Origin: Closterium sp. Naga37s-1 | Taxonomy: Eukaryota; Streptophyta; Zygnematophyceae; Desmidiales; Closteriaceae | Length of the DNA: 64,000 nt | Assembly (NCBI GenBank): GCA_947471745.1 | Contig: CANJKZ010000068.1 | Location: forward strand, 834,501 to 898,500 | Direction of reading: 5' to 3' | In this document: positions 9,245 to 19,214 of the stretch, piece after piece | How the letters are laid out: every line of letters starts with the position of its first letter | Numbering within the stretch: position 1 is the first letter of the stretch | Translations under genes and position numbers: made by a program | The notes under the pieces: generated by a model | What the model saw: only the letters and a program-made list of their open reading frames with translations | Databases searched by the model: none | Told to the model about the DNA's origin: nothing

Positions 9245-10316
9245 CGGGCAAAACGGAGCGCCACCCCCGATTCAGCTGAGAGATCTAGTGAGAAATGCTT
9301 TGGGAATATCGCCGTCTCAATCAGTCCTTGCAGATAGAAGCTGATTCGTTGCCAGATTCCTTGCAGCAGATTGAAGGCCTTGCTTGTCACGCCCAGCCGT
9401 CACAAGTCACTTTCTAGTCCTGATCAGTGACCACTGAGTCGTTTCCTTTTTATCGCTCTTCTCGCTTCGTTGATTTCTTCATTCGTGCTGGTCGGCGGTT
9501 CTCAGATTCGCTGCACTGGCCTGCGGTTGTCGCCGGCAATTGACACGTGCGATTGCGATTGCGTTGCTCGATCATCAATCGCCTTGCATTTGACGGCTCG
9601 TGACAGCTCGTCGTCGCATTCGCTCTCACACACCGCCTGCGATTCCAAATCCCCCCCATACCGATTGCACTTTTCCAACTGATCGAATCACGTCCGTCGT
9701 TATCACAATGGCTACGCAGCCAATCATGCCGTGCCAGCGAATCGACTGTAGTCGCAATGGCTCTTCTCTCTTGCAGATATTCCATCGCTTACTCATTGAA
9801 TCGTCGCACCGCTCCCCCCAGCCTCTTTCCCGTCGTTATCGCGTGCCGTTTCCGATTAACAAAGTCGCAGACGACGTCGTCGTCGTCGTTTTCAGTTTGT
9901 GTCGCACGGGGTTGTCGCAAGCTCAGAGCGTACTCGTCGCACGTCCCGGAGCGTGCTTCCTCAAAAGTTAGTAAGAGCCAGAAAGTGCATCTCATTCTGT
10001 GTCCTTTCAACACTCATTCTCACAACTCCTGCTGCCAGGTTTCTTGATCCTCATTTTGGACACCGTGTCTGGTTGGTGACCTGCTGGTGACCTACTGCTG
10101 CTGCTGGTTGGCCTATCTGGTGCCTTTTTCTCCGTACTACCCTCGCACAAACTTCCCTATATCTCTCAGTTCTTTATGAAACGTGGATAGGGAAGTCGAT
10201 CTCTCAACCAGCAAGCTTGACGGCTTTGGTTCGGCTCAAAACTATTTAATCAGGGTGTGCGTCCGTTTACTTGGTTCCGCTCGTAGGATTCTCCAATCAC
10301 TGATCAGCGTCAGCTG
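9245..10316. other. Noncoding spacer before element B
   Basis: Short frames on both strands show no family motif. A GTCGTC microsatellite lies near 9870-9890. I see no gene, RNA or transposon end until the TACTC duplication at 10317-10321. Confidence 0.4.
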
Positions 10317-10321
10317 TACTC
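10317..10321. repeat. Target-site duplication of B, left copy (TACTC)
   Basis: Matches 17312-17316 exactly and directly abuts the left LTR; 5 bp is the usual copia length. Confidence 0.85.
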
Positions 10322-10447
10322 AGTGAAAAACGAGGAATGATTGACTAAGGGAAAGGTTGGGTACAAGTACAAACCCTAGAAATGTGTTGTACCCCATATG
10401 TGCTACCCCACTATAGCCTACATAGGCTAAGTCATATAAGTCTGACA
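10322..10447 (-). repeat. 3' LTR of element B
   Basis: 126 bp, TGTC at the minus-strand start. The outermost base differs from the other LTR (A for T on the plus strand), which spoils the terminal CA. One further mismatch lies near 10384. Confidence 0.9.
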
Positions 10448-10545
10448 CACCCCCATAGGCAAAGTGGGGGAGAACAAGGGGTCACAAGACCAGTCAAGCA
10501 AAGCAAAGCAAGCTCAGGGTGGATCACAACGTCACCACACATTCC
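10448..10545 (-). promoter_or_regulatory. PPT and conserved 3' noncoding block of B
   Basis: On the minus strand it ends CTATGGGGGTG directly before the LTR. The preceding ~90 bases match A, A1 and D closely. Confidence 0.7.
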
Positions 10546-10644
10546 GAGCACAAGTTCAAGGCCACAAGGCCAGTTCACATGCAAGATCATATATAAAGGT
10601 AAACAAGCAAGTGCAGGTATAGAAAGATCACAGTACAAGCAAGG

Positions 10645-13600
10645 TCAAGAAGTGAGCAAGTGAGGCCAAGTAGGCACAAGACCTAGCATCGTACAGCAGC
10701 GCTGATGATCACAAGGCGGAAGTGCCTTGGTAAAGATATCAGCAGTGTTGGCCTCAGAGGCCACGTAAGCAAGGCGCAGCTGACCACGCTGTTGCAGCTC
10801 ACGAGCAAGGAAGTAGCGCACAGCAGTGTGCTTCGTTCTGTGCTCCAGTCTGTGCTCCCAACACAAGGCCAGCATGGCCTTGTTGTCTACGTACAGATTT
10901 GGAGGAGAACGAGGCGGCTCTCCTAGGTCAGTCAGCAGGTAGGTGAGCCAGCGTAGCTCCTGTGCAGCAATGGCCCCCGCGTAGATCTCAGCCTCACAGC
11001 TGGAGCCGAGAACAGAAGACGAGCGGATAGACCGCCACGAAACAGAGCCGGAACCAAGGCTGAAGGTGTAACCCTGTGACGACCGCTGCGTAGCCTGGTC
11101 GTCAGCCCAAGAAGCGTTTGCGTGACCTGTGAGGACCACTGGACGTCGCCCTCCAAGCACTAGCCCCATGCCCGACGTACTGCACAAGTAGCGCATCACC
11201 CTCTTCGCTGCAGCCATGTGCCCTGGTCGGTGTCTCCCAGGAGCAACATAGCGTGCCAAGATGCTAAGAGGGTATGCAAGGTCAGGTCGTGTGCAGGTCA
11301 TCAGGTACATGAGGCAGCCAACAAGCTCTGGGTACAGGCCACTCGGCTCTACGGACTCATCCGAAGGCAGAGCTGAGAGCGAGTGGAGAGTAGACAGAGG
11401 AGTGGCCTGAGGCGAGGAGTACGTGAAGTCGAAGCGCTGAAGGACCTGCTGCACCATGTGTGACTGAGTCAGGGTAATGGTGCGCTGTGCTCTGTCCCGG
11501 GTGATCTGCAAGCCAAGGTAGCTGCGCAGTTCACCTAGGTCTGTGCACGTGTGTCTCTTCTGCATCTCGGACTTCACGTGGGCGAGTCCAGTAGTGTCAG
11601 CAGTGGCAAAGACCAAGTCGTCGACGTACACGAGGATGTAGAACGGCGGCAAAGAGGTGTCGGTGCGCAGAAACAGCGACGGGTCGGCAGTAGAAGGAGC
11701 AAACCCAAGAGCCGCAAGTGTAGTCCTCAGTGTGTCGTACCACTCACGGGGCGCCTGGCGGAGACCGTAGACTGGCCGCCGGAGGCTCCACTGGGTACCA
11801 GGAGGAAACGACCCAGTGAAGCCAGGTGGGCGGCGCAGCCAGATCTCCTCGTGCAGGCTGCCCTGCAGAAAAGCTGTGCTGAAGTCAAGAGAGTGAAGCT
11901 CGTAGTTGCGCTGAGCGGCTATGTGCAGCAGCACCCGAAGAGTGGTCATCTTCGGGGTGGGAGAGAAGGTCTGAAAGTAGTCAACTCCCTGCCGCTGACT
12001 GAAGCCTCGAGCCACGTAACGCGCCTTGAAGACGGGCGGAGAACCTTGGTGGCCGCTTCACCCTGAAAATCCACATGCCACTGACGATGTTCGCCCCAGG
12101 TGGGGGAACCTCGTCGACGTAAGTGCCTCTGGACTTCCAGGAAGCCATCTCTGCGTCCATGGCTGACTGCCACTGTGAGGAGTAGGGACCCTCGATCGCC
12201 TCAGCGTACGATCGAGGAGTCGGGATGTCTGGTGCATCCGGGTCTCCCTCAGGGGCAATCAGCGTGGACACGAGATGAGGCAAAGCAGCAGCAAAACACT
12301 GGAACTCCTCCTGCGTGTCCTCAAGGACGTCCGTGCTAAGAGCACACTCACCCCCGACGGACGGAGGACAGACAGACTCAGACTCAGCAACAAGACTAGC
12401 AGCGTAGTCTAGACGACAGCGAGCAGCAAAGTCGACAAGCTCAGCAACCAAGGCAGACGCAGCAGTGGACTCAAAGGAAGGGTCAGTGACAACAGTAGCC
12501 AGGAGACGCGTGACAGTAGGACTGGCAGCACGAAGAGAGTCAGACTCCGGGTCAGCAAGGACAGGAAGAGAGGACTCTGGAGGAGACGGCAACGGGACAC
12601 GCAGAGGAGCAGTGGAAGGACGCAGTGCCATCTGGAGTGTGCCCGGGACGGCAGGAGGACGCGGACGCGGAGCACGACTACTAGTGCGAGCAGCACGAAC
12701 AGGCGATGCAGGACGAGACGCAGGCTCACGACGCTCAGCAAGACCTCCAGTAGGACCAGTGTAGGGAGAAGGAGCAGGTAAGGGGGAGGCTGGCTGTAAC
12801 TGTGACCGCGACTGGACAGGCTGTGGACACTCTAAGGGAGGAGCAGGACTAGTAGAGGGCGGGAGACCAAGAACCTGCTCAAGGAGCGGAACGAAGTACG
12901 GCCGCGGCCGCGCAGCGCCTCCAGAACTAGCAGGGACAGCACCAGTACCCCCAGCGGCAGCACCAGCGCCAGCAGCACCTCCAGCTCCAACAGCGCCAAC
13001 TCCAGCACCCTCAGAAGCACCAGCGCCAGCAGCACCTCCAGCGCCAACACCCCCCAGCTGCTCCAGCTCCAGCAGCTCCAGCAGGACCGTCAGCTCCAGT
13101 ACCGCCAGCAGCTCCAGCAGTACCTCCAGCAGGACCAACTCCAGTAGCCCCAGCAGCACCCCCAGTCCCAGCAGCTCCAGTACCGCCAGCACGAGCACCT
13201 CCAGGACCAGCAGCAACAGTAGCACCTCCAGCTCCAGCAGCACGGCTCCAGCGCCGGGCAAACCACTCGCGCAGCTCCTGCGGAGAGGGTAGCTCCCGCC
13301 TCGACGAAGCACCGCCAGAGGCCACACGAGCAGAACCAGCACCCCCAGGCTCCGCACCCCCAGGCTCCGTACCCCCAGGCTCAGCACCCCCAGGCTCCGC
13401 ACCCCCAGGCTCAGCACCCCCAGACCCGGCACCCGTAGGCTCAGCACCCCTAGACTCAGCACCCCCAGGCTCCGCACCCCCAGGCTCAGCACCCCCAGAC
13501 CCGGCACCCGCAGGCTCAGCACCCCTAGCAGCACCAGAGTCAACAGCTACCTCGACAGGCTCGACTGCGTCTACCTGGGACACACCTGACGGGGCAGGAC

Positions 13601-15823
13601 CCTGAGGGGGGAGAGGGTCTACCGGGGGAGGACCTGGCGCAAGGAAGAGCGGCGGCGGGGGGAGGGGCGCAGTGCGGTAGGGAAAGAGACGGTAGTAAGG
13701 CACCGACTCGTCAAAGGTGACGTCCTGGGAGGACAGAACACGGCGCGAGGTGGGGTGGTAAAACTGCCAACCAGGCGCGTCAGGGGGGAAGCCAAGGAAG
13801 ACGCAGGGAACAGCACGGGGGGACAGCTTGTCCGCAGACAAGTCGCGGACAAACGCCCGAGATCCCCAGACACGAAACGCCGACGCATCGCCAACCTTCC
13901 CCGCCCACCGCAAGGTGGGGGAGGTCTCTGGCAAGGAGACCCGGGGCTGAAGGTTGAGCTGATGCGCTGCGTACTGAACCGCAAACGGCCACAGAAAATG
14001 GGGAGCAGCCGCATGGATCATGGACGTACGAGCGACGTCCATGACCATGCCAATGCGGCGCTCAGCAATCCCATTTTGCTGTGGAGAGGCCGGAAGCGTG
14101 AAGGTCTGGCGGATGCCCTGTGCACGACAGAAGGCTCCCAGACGGGCAGAGGAAAACTCCCCGCCTCTGTCAGAGTGCAGACGCAGAACAGGAAAGTCCG
14201 AGCCGAAACTCTCTCTGAGCTGGAGACGAGCCGCGCGGATCCAGTCGATCAACACCTCAGTGACGTCACCCTTGCTGCGCAAGGGGAACACCGTGGTGTA
14301 ACGCGAGTAGTCGTCAACCACCAACAGGAAGTAACGCTCGTGACCCTGGCCACGGACGCGGGCGGGGCCCCACACGTCCATGTGAAGAGTCTGCAGCGGA
14401 GCCTCTGTCGGAGGAAACTCGGAGGAGTGAGGGGCGGCGCGCTGCCGCCCCTCGACGCAGGGAACGCAGGTAGGGGCAGGCCCCGGAGGGAGGGGAGGGA
14501 GGGACCGGGGGAGACCAGAGACAAGGAGACGGGAGGCCATGCCTCGGAAACAAGGCAGGGAGGGGTGACCAAGGCGGTGGTGCAAAGGAGAGTCTGGTGG
14601 GACAGGAGACGACACGAGCAGGGAGCAGACTCAGGACCAGACCTGGACGCTGCAGCAAACACCTGACTCGACGCAGCTACCTGACCAGACTCAGCAACCG
14701 GAGGAGACTCAGTAGTCAGTGTGTACAGGCTCGACCCCGGCCGACGGGTAAACGTGGCCAAGTGTCGGCCCGTCCGAGCACACGTACAGTGGGTCACCCG
14801 CTGACTCGCAGGAGTGAATTGGTCAACCCCCCCATCCTGTAGATCAGCACCACTCACCAAGTTCGTAGAGATCGAGGGGAGGTAGAGACCTGACAGGGTG
14901 CCAGAGGGGGCTGCCGGACACGGTAAGACAGTGGAGAAGCGAGCAAGGACAGGACCCCCAGAGGGGTCCGCCAGGGAGACCGCAACCGGCCGACTAAGCG
15001 GCGTAAGCGTGGTGCGGTCTCGAAAGAAGGAGCGGGAAGCACCCGAGTCAAGGGTGAAGGTGTGTAAGGCCTGAGCCGACGTGGTACCTGAGAGAGCAGA
15101 CTCACCAGCACCTGGGGCAGCAGACGCACTAGCACCTAGAGCAGCAGCCTCACCAGCACCTAGAGCAGCAGCCTCAATGCCCGGGTCAGGCGGAACACAC
15201 AGGTAACAGTCACCCTCATCACTAGTAGGCAATGCATACATGGCAGTGAGGATAGCATCATAGTCAAGAGTATAGATATCTACCCGCAGCCTAAGCAGCT
15301 CCACCCAGTCAGGGAGCTCAGCCGCGTCGCCAAACTCCGTACGCCAGGCGTCGCTCAGACGGGCGAAGCTGCGGGACTCTGCGTGACCAAACGTCCCGCA
15401 AGGCTGACCAGTCCGAGCACCAGTGCGAATGACGTACGGACAGCGAGCAGTACCCCGTGACCCGCCACGCTGAGCGTACCACTCACGAAGCTGCTGGGGC
15501 GAAAGGACCGCGCACGGACGACGCTGCAGCTGCACCTGGCCACTACAAGTAGCTGCCGAACTACTCACTCCAGGACGACTCCCACTACGGCCACCCCGAC
15601 AACCCCAAGTAGCGTACCACTCACGAAGCTGCTGGGGCGTGAGGGAATCACGCGGACGTCGCTGGAGCTGCATCTGGCCACCGCCAGGAGCAGAAGGAGC
15701 AGTGGTAGCCGCAGTAGCAATAGCAGTAGTCGCAGCGCGGCCACCCCTATAACCCCAACTAGCATACCACTCACGAAGCTGTTGGGGGGTGAGGGACTCA
15801 CGCGGACGGCGCTGGAGCTGCAT
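10645..15823 (-). pseudogene. Element B polyprotein remnant (late Gag-PR-IN-RT-RH), frameshifted
   Basis: Readable in four blocks on the minus strand. 15823 to about 14590: three LREWY-motif repeats, a C/H-rich segment whose last Cys is Ser (CX13CX4HX4S), and protease with TLDSGAS. A 1-nt deletion near 14585 follows. 14615 to about 13050: the HRLGH...CVPC zinc region, integrase core (HMDVWGP, HSDRGGEF, QQNGIAE), GGAEP repeats and PQELREWF; then a shift in a C-run near 13050. About 13050-12050: linker and start of RT. A 1-nt insertion near 12044-12050 follows. 12015-10645: RT with YVDD and RNase H to the stop. A further 1-nt loss lies just upstream of 15823. The element cannot make a functional polyprotein; its RNA could still be mobilised by a relative such as A (inference). 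Confidence 0.9.
15470..15800 (-). repeat. Three tandem copies of an LREWY-containing Gag segment
   Basis: Three units of 138-150 bp each encode (L/V)QLQRRPR, L(T/S)PQQLREWYA and a Gly/Ala/Thr-rich spacer. The anchor ACTCACGAAGCTG starts at 15481, 15619 and 15769. Element A has one unit at this place. Confidence 0.85.
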
Positions 15824-15989
15824 CTGGCCACGCCAGGAGCAGCAGTAGCAGTAGAAAGAGCAGTAGCAGCAAGAGCAGCAGTAATAGCAGTACGGGCAGG
15901 GCAGTGCTCACCAGTGGCGAGAAGGGCAGGCGTACGACGGCGGCAACGGCGAGGCCGCTACCACTGTAGGGCAAGGGCTCCGCGGCAGC

Positions 15990-16570
15990 TGCAGGGGCGG
16001 TTGCTCCAGGGGCGGCAGTTGTAGGGGCGGCTGCTCCAGGGGCGGCTGCTCCAGGGGCGGCTGCTGCAGGGGCGGCTGCTCCAGGGGCGGCTAATGCAAG
16101 GGTGGCTGCTCCAGGGGCGGCTGCTGCAGTGGCGGCTGCTCCAGGGGCGGCTGCTGCAGGGGTGGCTGCTCCAGGGGCGGCTGCTGCAGGGGCGGCTGCT
16201 CCAGGGGCGGCTGCTGCAGGGGTGGCTGCTCCAGGGGCGGCTGCTGCAGGGGCGGCTGCTCCAGAGGCGGCTGCTGCAGTGGCGGCTGCTCCAGGGGCGG
16301 CTGCTGCAGTGGCGGCTGCTCCAGGGGCGGCTGCTGCAGTGGCGGCTGCTCCAGGGGCGGCTGCTGCAGGGGCGGCTGCTCCAGGGGCGGCTGCTGCAGG
16401 GGTGGCTGCTCCAGGGGCGGCTGCTGCAGTGGCGGCTGCTCCAGGGGCGGCTGCTTCAGGGGCGGCTGCTCCAGGGGCGGCTGCTTCAGGGGCGGCTGCT
16501 CCAGGGGCGGCTGCTGCAGGGGAGGCTGCTCCAGGGGCGGCTGCTGCAGTGGCGGCTGCTCCAGGTTCGG
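15990..16570 (-). repeat. 30-bp tandem repeat in the leader of B
   Basis: Nearly perfect repetition of two 15-bp halves, GCTGCTCCAGGGGCG and GCTGCTGCAGGGGCG, for almost 600 bp. On the minus strand it reads as Pro-Pro-Leu-(Glu/Gln)-Gln, interrupted by a stop at 16091-16093 and another before 15823. It sits where A has Gag coding sequence. Confidence 0.9.
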
Positions 16571-16589
16571 GTTAGGGCAGGGCGCCGCG

Positions 16590-17035
16590 GCGGGCAGGGG
16601 TGACGCCACGCGGGTCCCGCAGGGGTGTCGCGACGCACAGGAGCCGCGCCTCGCGGGTCCCGCAGGGGCGACGCGACGAGGCGGGGGCGACGCGGCGGGG
16701 CCGCGACTGGCGACGGGGCGGGGCCGCGACTGGCGACGGGGCGAGGCCGCGAAGGGGCCGCGAAGGGAGCCGTGAGGGGGCCGCGAGGGGGGCCGCGAGG
16801 GGGCCGTGAAGGGGCCGCGAAGGGAGCCGTGAGGGGGCCGCGAGGGGTCCGTGAAGGGGCCGCGAAGGGGCTGCAAAGGGGCCGTGAAGGGGCCGCGAAG
16901 GGGCCGCGAAGGGGCCGTGAGGGGGCCGCGAGGGGGCCGCGAAGGGGCCACGAGGGGCCTGAAGGGGCCGCGAAGGGCCGTGAGAGGGGCCGTGAGAGGC
17001 CGTGAGAGGGGCCGCTACGGGGCCGTAGGGGAGCG
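16590..17035 (-). repeat. GC-rich irregular repeats in the leader of B
   Basis: Repetition of GGGGCCGCGAAG-like units of about 12-30 bp with drifting spacing, followed toward 17170 by DNA similar to the A leader (CCTGCCCGGAGCGC and CCTAGGGCCCACC on the minus strand). No gene is supported. Confidence 0.75.
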
Positions 17036-17172
17036 CGACGGGCCACTAAGGGCAGGGGACGCGACGGGAGGGTAGGCACACGGGGCGCGACTTGGGCAGG
17101 GGCGAAGCGCGCTCCGGGCAGGAAAAAAAATCGATATTCGGTGGGCCCTAGGAAACGTTCCCACTAGGGAAC

Positions 17173-17185
17173 CTGCTCTATACCA
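17173..17185 (-). other. Primer binding site of B
   Basis: Minus strand TGGTATAGAGCAG directly follows the 5' LTR; it resembles the initiator tRNA-Met 3' complement TGGTATCAGAGC with an internal difference. Confidence 0.75.
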
Positions 17186-17311
17186 TGTGAAAAACGAGGA
17201 ATGATTGACTAAGGGAAAGGTTGGGTACAAGTACAAACCCTAGAAATCTGTTGTACCCCATATGTGCTACCCCACTATAGCCTACATAGGCTAAGTCATA
17301 TAAGTCTGACA
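17186..17311 (-). repeat. 5' LTR of element B
   Basis: 126 bp on the minus strand, TGTCAGACTT to TTTCACA, with proper TG...CA ends. It contains the family core GTAGGCTATAGTGGGGTA. Confidence 0.92.
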
Positions 17312-17316
17312 TACTC
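17312..17316. repeat. Target-site duplication of B, right copy (TACTC)
   Basis: Identical to 10317-10321 and directly outside the right LTR. Confidence 0.85.
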
Positions 17317-17850
17317 TTGACTTTCCCCTCATTGGCTATTTGTAGCACCACCTTCGGCACCCAATCTGTCGGTTGAGGGTGAAAGCCGTCAGCCTCGTCT
17401 GCATCCACAGACGTCAGCCTCTCCTCATATCAGCGCCGGTGACGTAGCGCCATGTCATCAGTGTGTGCGCTTGACGTGGAGGCCCTAAGGAAAGCGAGGA
17501 TCCGGGCGTCTGCTGCGTCAGCAGGGAACAACGCACCAAGTGGCTCGTACGATGGCTCTAATGCGCTGCTACGGGACAGAGGAGGGACAGATAAGGGAAG
17601 GCAATCGGCTCGAAGAAAGGCAGAGGCCGGGAGCGGCAGTGACAGTCATACTCGTTATAGAGGTCATCGCTATCAGCCTGGCAGCCATTTTGCAAGGCAT
17701 GGCAGTCAGACAACTGAGCCTGGTGGTGTATTTTTTGCACCTGGGGATCAAGGTTCAAAAATACCGTTTTCGTAAAAAAACGGTCCGTTTTTTACGAGAA
17801 GAAAAAAAAAAAAAAAAAAAAAGACAGCGCTTTTTTGTTAGAGAATTGTT
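17317..17850. other. Spacer between elements B and A
   Basis: Contains an ATG-started 107-codon plus frame (17452-17775, Ser/Gly/Arg-rich) and an overlapping frame with a hydrophobic stretch (17540-17760). Neither shows a known domain. CGTAAAAAAACGG and CCGTTTTTTACG (17771-17795) form a hairpin, followed by a long A-run. Related hairpin sequence lies beyond A at 25655-25715, so A may have inserted into an older repeat. Confidence 0.4.
17846..17850. repeat. Target-site duplication of A, left copy (TTGTT)
   Basis: Identical to 25478-25482; both directly abut the LTRs. Confidence 0.93.
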
Positions 17851-17986
17851 TGTCAGAACATTATATAGCTTATGCTGTTGTGTAGGCTATAGTGGGGTAT
17901 CCCATAGGGGGTACAACCCAATTAGGGTTTTCCATATGTACTCACCTCATTCATAGTTCATTCATCCTCGTTCTTCATTCTTCTCA
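17851..17986 (+). repeat. 5' LTR of element A
   Basis: 136 bp, very short for an autonomous copia. TATATAG occurs only about 10 bp after the start, leaving almost no U3; GTAGGCTATAGTGGGGTA is the core shared with B, A1 and (one change) D. Confidence 0.97.
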
Positions 17987-18003
17987 TGGTATCGAGCAGG
18001 TTC
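17987..18003 (+). other. Primer binding site of A
   Basis: TGGTATCGAGCAGGTTC directly follows the LTR and resembles the complement of the initiator tRNA-Met 3' end, with a small internal difference from TGGTATCAGAGC. Confidence 0.82.
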
Positions 18004-18114
18004 CCTCGTGGGAACTGTTCCTAGGGCCCACCGTTTTTTTTTTTTCCTGCCCGGAGCGCACTCTGCCCCTACCCGAGTCGCGCTCCCCTCTCTCTTGGCC
18101 CCTAGTGGCCCCTT

Positions 18115-18790
18115 TAGCCGCCCGTCACGGCCCTTAGACGCCCGCGCGCCGCCCGTCCCGGCCCCTTAGACGCCCGCGCGCCGCCCGTCCCGGCCCCTAG
18201 ACGCCCGTGCGCCACCCGGCCCGGCCCCTAGACGCCCGCGCGCCGCCCGTCCCGGCCCCTAGACGCCCGCGCGCCGCCCGTCCCGGCCCCTAGACGCCCG
18301 CGCGCCGCCCGTCCCGGCCCCTAGACGCCCGCGCGCCGCCCGTCCCGGCCCCTAGACGCCCGCGCGCCGCCCGTCCCGGCCCCTAGACGCCCGCGCGCCG
18401 CCCGTCCCGGCCCCTCGACGCCCGCGCGCCGCCCGTCCCGGCCCCTCGACGCCCGCGCGCCGCCCGTCCCGGCCCCTCGCCGCCCGTGAGCCGCCCGTCC
18501 CGGCCCCTAGACGCCCGCGCGCCGCCCGTCCCGGCCCCTAGACGCCCGCGCGCCGCCCGTCCCGGCCCCTAGACGCCCGCGCGCCGCCCGTCCCGGCCCC
18601 TCGACGCCCACGCGCCGCCCGTCCCGGCCCCTAGACGCCCGCGCGCCACCCGGCCCGACCCCTAGACGCCCGCGCGCCGCCCGTCCCGGCCCCTCGACGC
18701 CCGCGCGCCGCCCGTCCCGGCCCCTCGACGCCCGCGCGCCGCCCGTCCCGGCCCCACGCCGCCCGTGAGCCGCCCGTCCCGGCCGCGCAC
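18115..18790 (+). repeat. 31-bp minisatellite in the leader of A
   Basis: About 20 units of a 31-bp sequence containing GGCCCCTAGACGCCCGCG and CGCCGCCCGTCCC; GCCCGT recurs at 18245 and 18276, confirming the period. Single-base variants (TAGACG/TCGACG/TCGCCG) are spread among units. It lies between PBS and the Gag start, so it would be in the 5' untranslated leader or packaging region. Confidence 0.92.
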
Positions 18791-18859
18791 CGCAGTCCCG
18801 GCCCCACGCCGCCCGTGCGCCGCCCGTCCCAGCCGCGCGCCACCGTCTCGGTCCCCACG

Positions 18860-19130
18860 CCGCCTGTGCCGCTGAGGAGCTGAGCCGCCCGAGCCGCCCG
18901 AGCCGCCCGCACCGCCCGAGCAGCCCGAGCCGTGCTGCCCCTCAGCAGCACAACCGAGCCGCCCGACAGCAGAGCAGCCAAGCCGCCCAGCAGCCGAGCC
19001 GCTCAACAGCCGAGCCGCCCAGCAGCCGAGCCGCCCAGCAGCCGTGCCGCCCAGCAGCGGAGCCGCCGAGCCGCCGAGCCGCCCGGCAGCCGAGCCGCCG
19101 AGCCGCCGCGCCGCCCTCCTTCGGGGCCGC
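18860..19130 (+). repeat. GCCGAGCCGCCCAGCA repeats in the leader of A
   Basis: Irregular 9-16-bp repetition (GAGCCGCCC, AGCAGCCGAGCCGCCC) directly upstream of Gag. No open frame with a known domain. Confidence 0.75.
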
Positions 19131-19214
19131 CCGACCTGTCCAGTCTGGTGAGCACAGCGCCCTTTCACTGCACTGCCCTCACCCTACTGTTTGCGCTGCC
19201 AGTCGTCTAGGGTC

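Larger units (their letters stand above)
10322..17311 (-). mobile_element. Element B: complete-ended, defective Ty1/copia retrotransposon
   Basis: 6990 bp flanked by the 5-bp target duplication TACTC (10317-10321 and 17312-17316). The 126-bp LTRs differ at two positions, one of them the terminal base. The primer binding site lies inside the right LTR and the PPT beside the left LTR, giving minus orientation. Coding capacity is broken: several 1-nt shifts, and no N-terminal Gag domain. Family: same as A, A1 and D. Confidence 0.94.

Noticed and set aside
15990-16570. Regular repeat that could be taken for a CRISPR array
   Set aside because: Units are contiguous with no unique spacers, in a eukaryotic retrotransposon leader.
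18115-18790. 31-bp repeat as CRISPR or centromeric satellite
   Set aside because: No spacers, and bounded by element A's PBS and Gag, so it is part of the retrotransposon.
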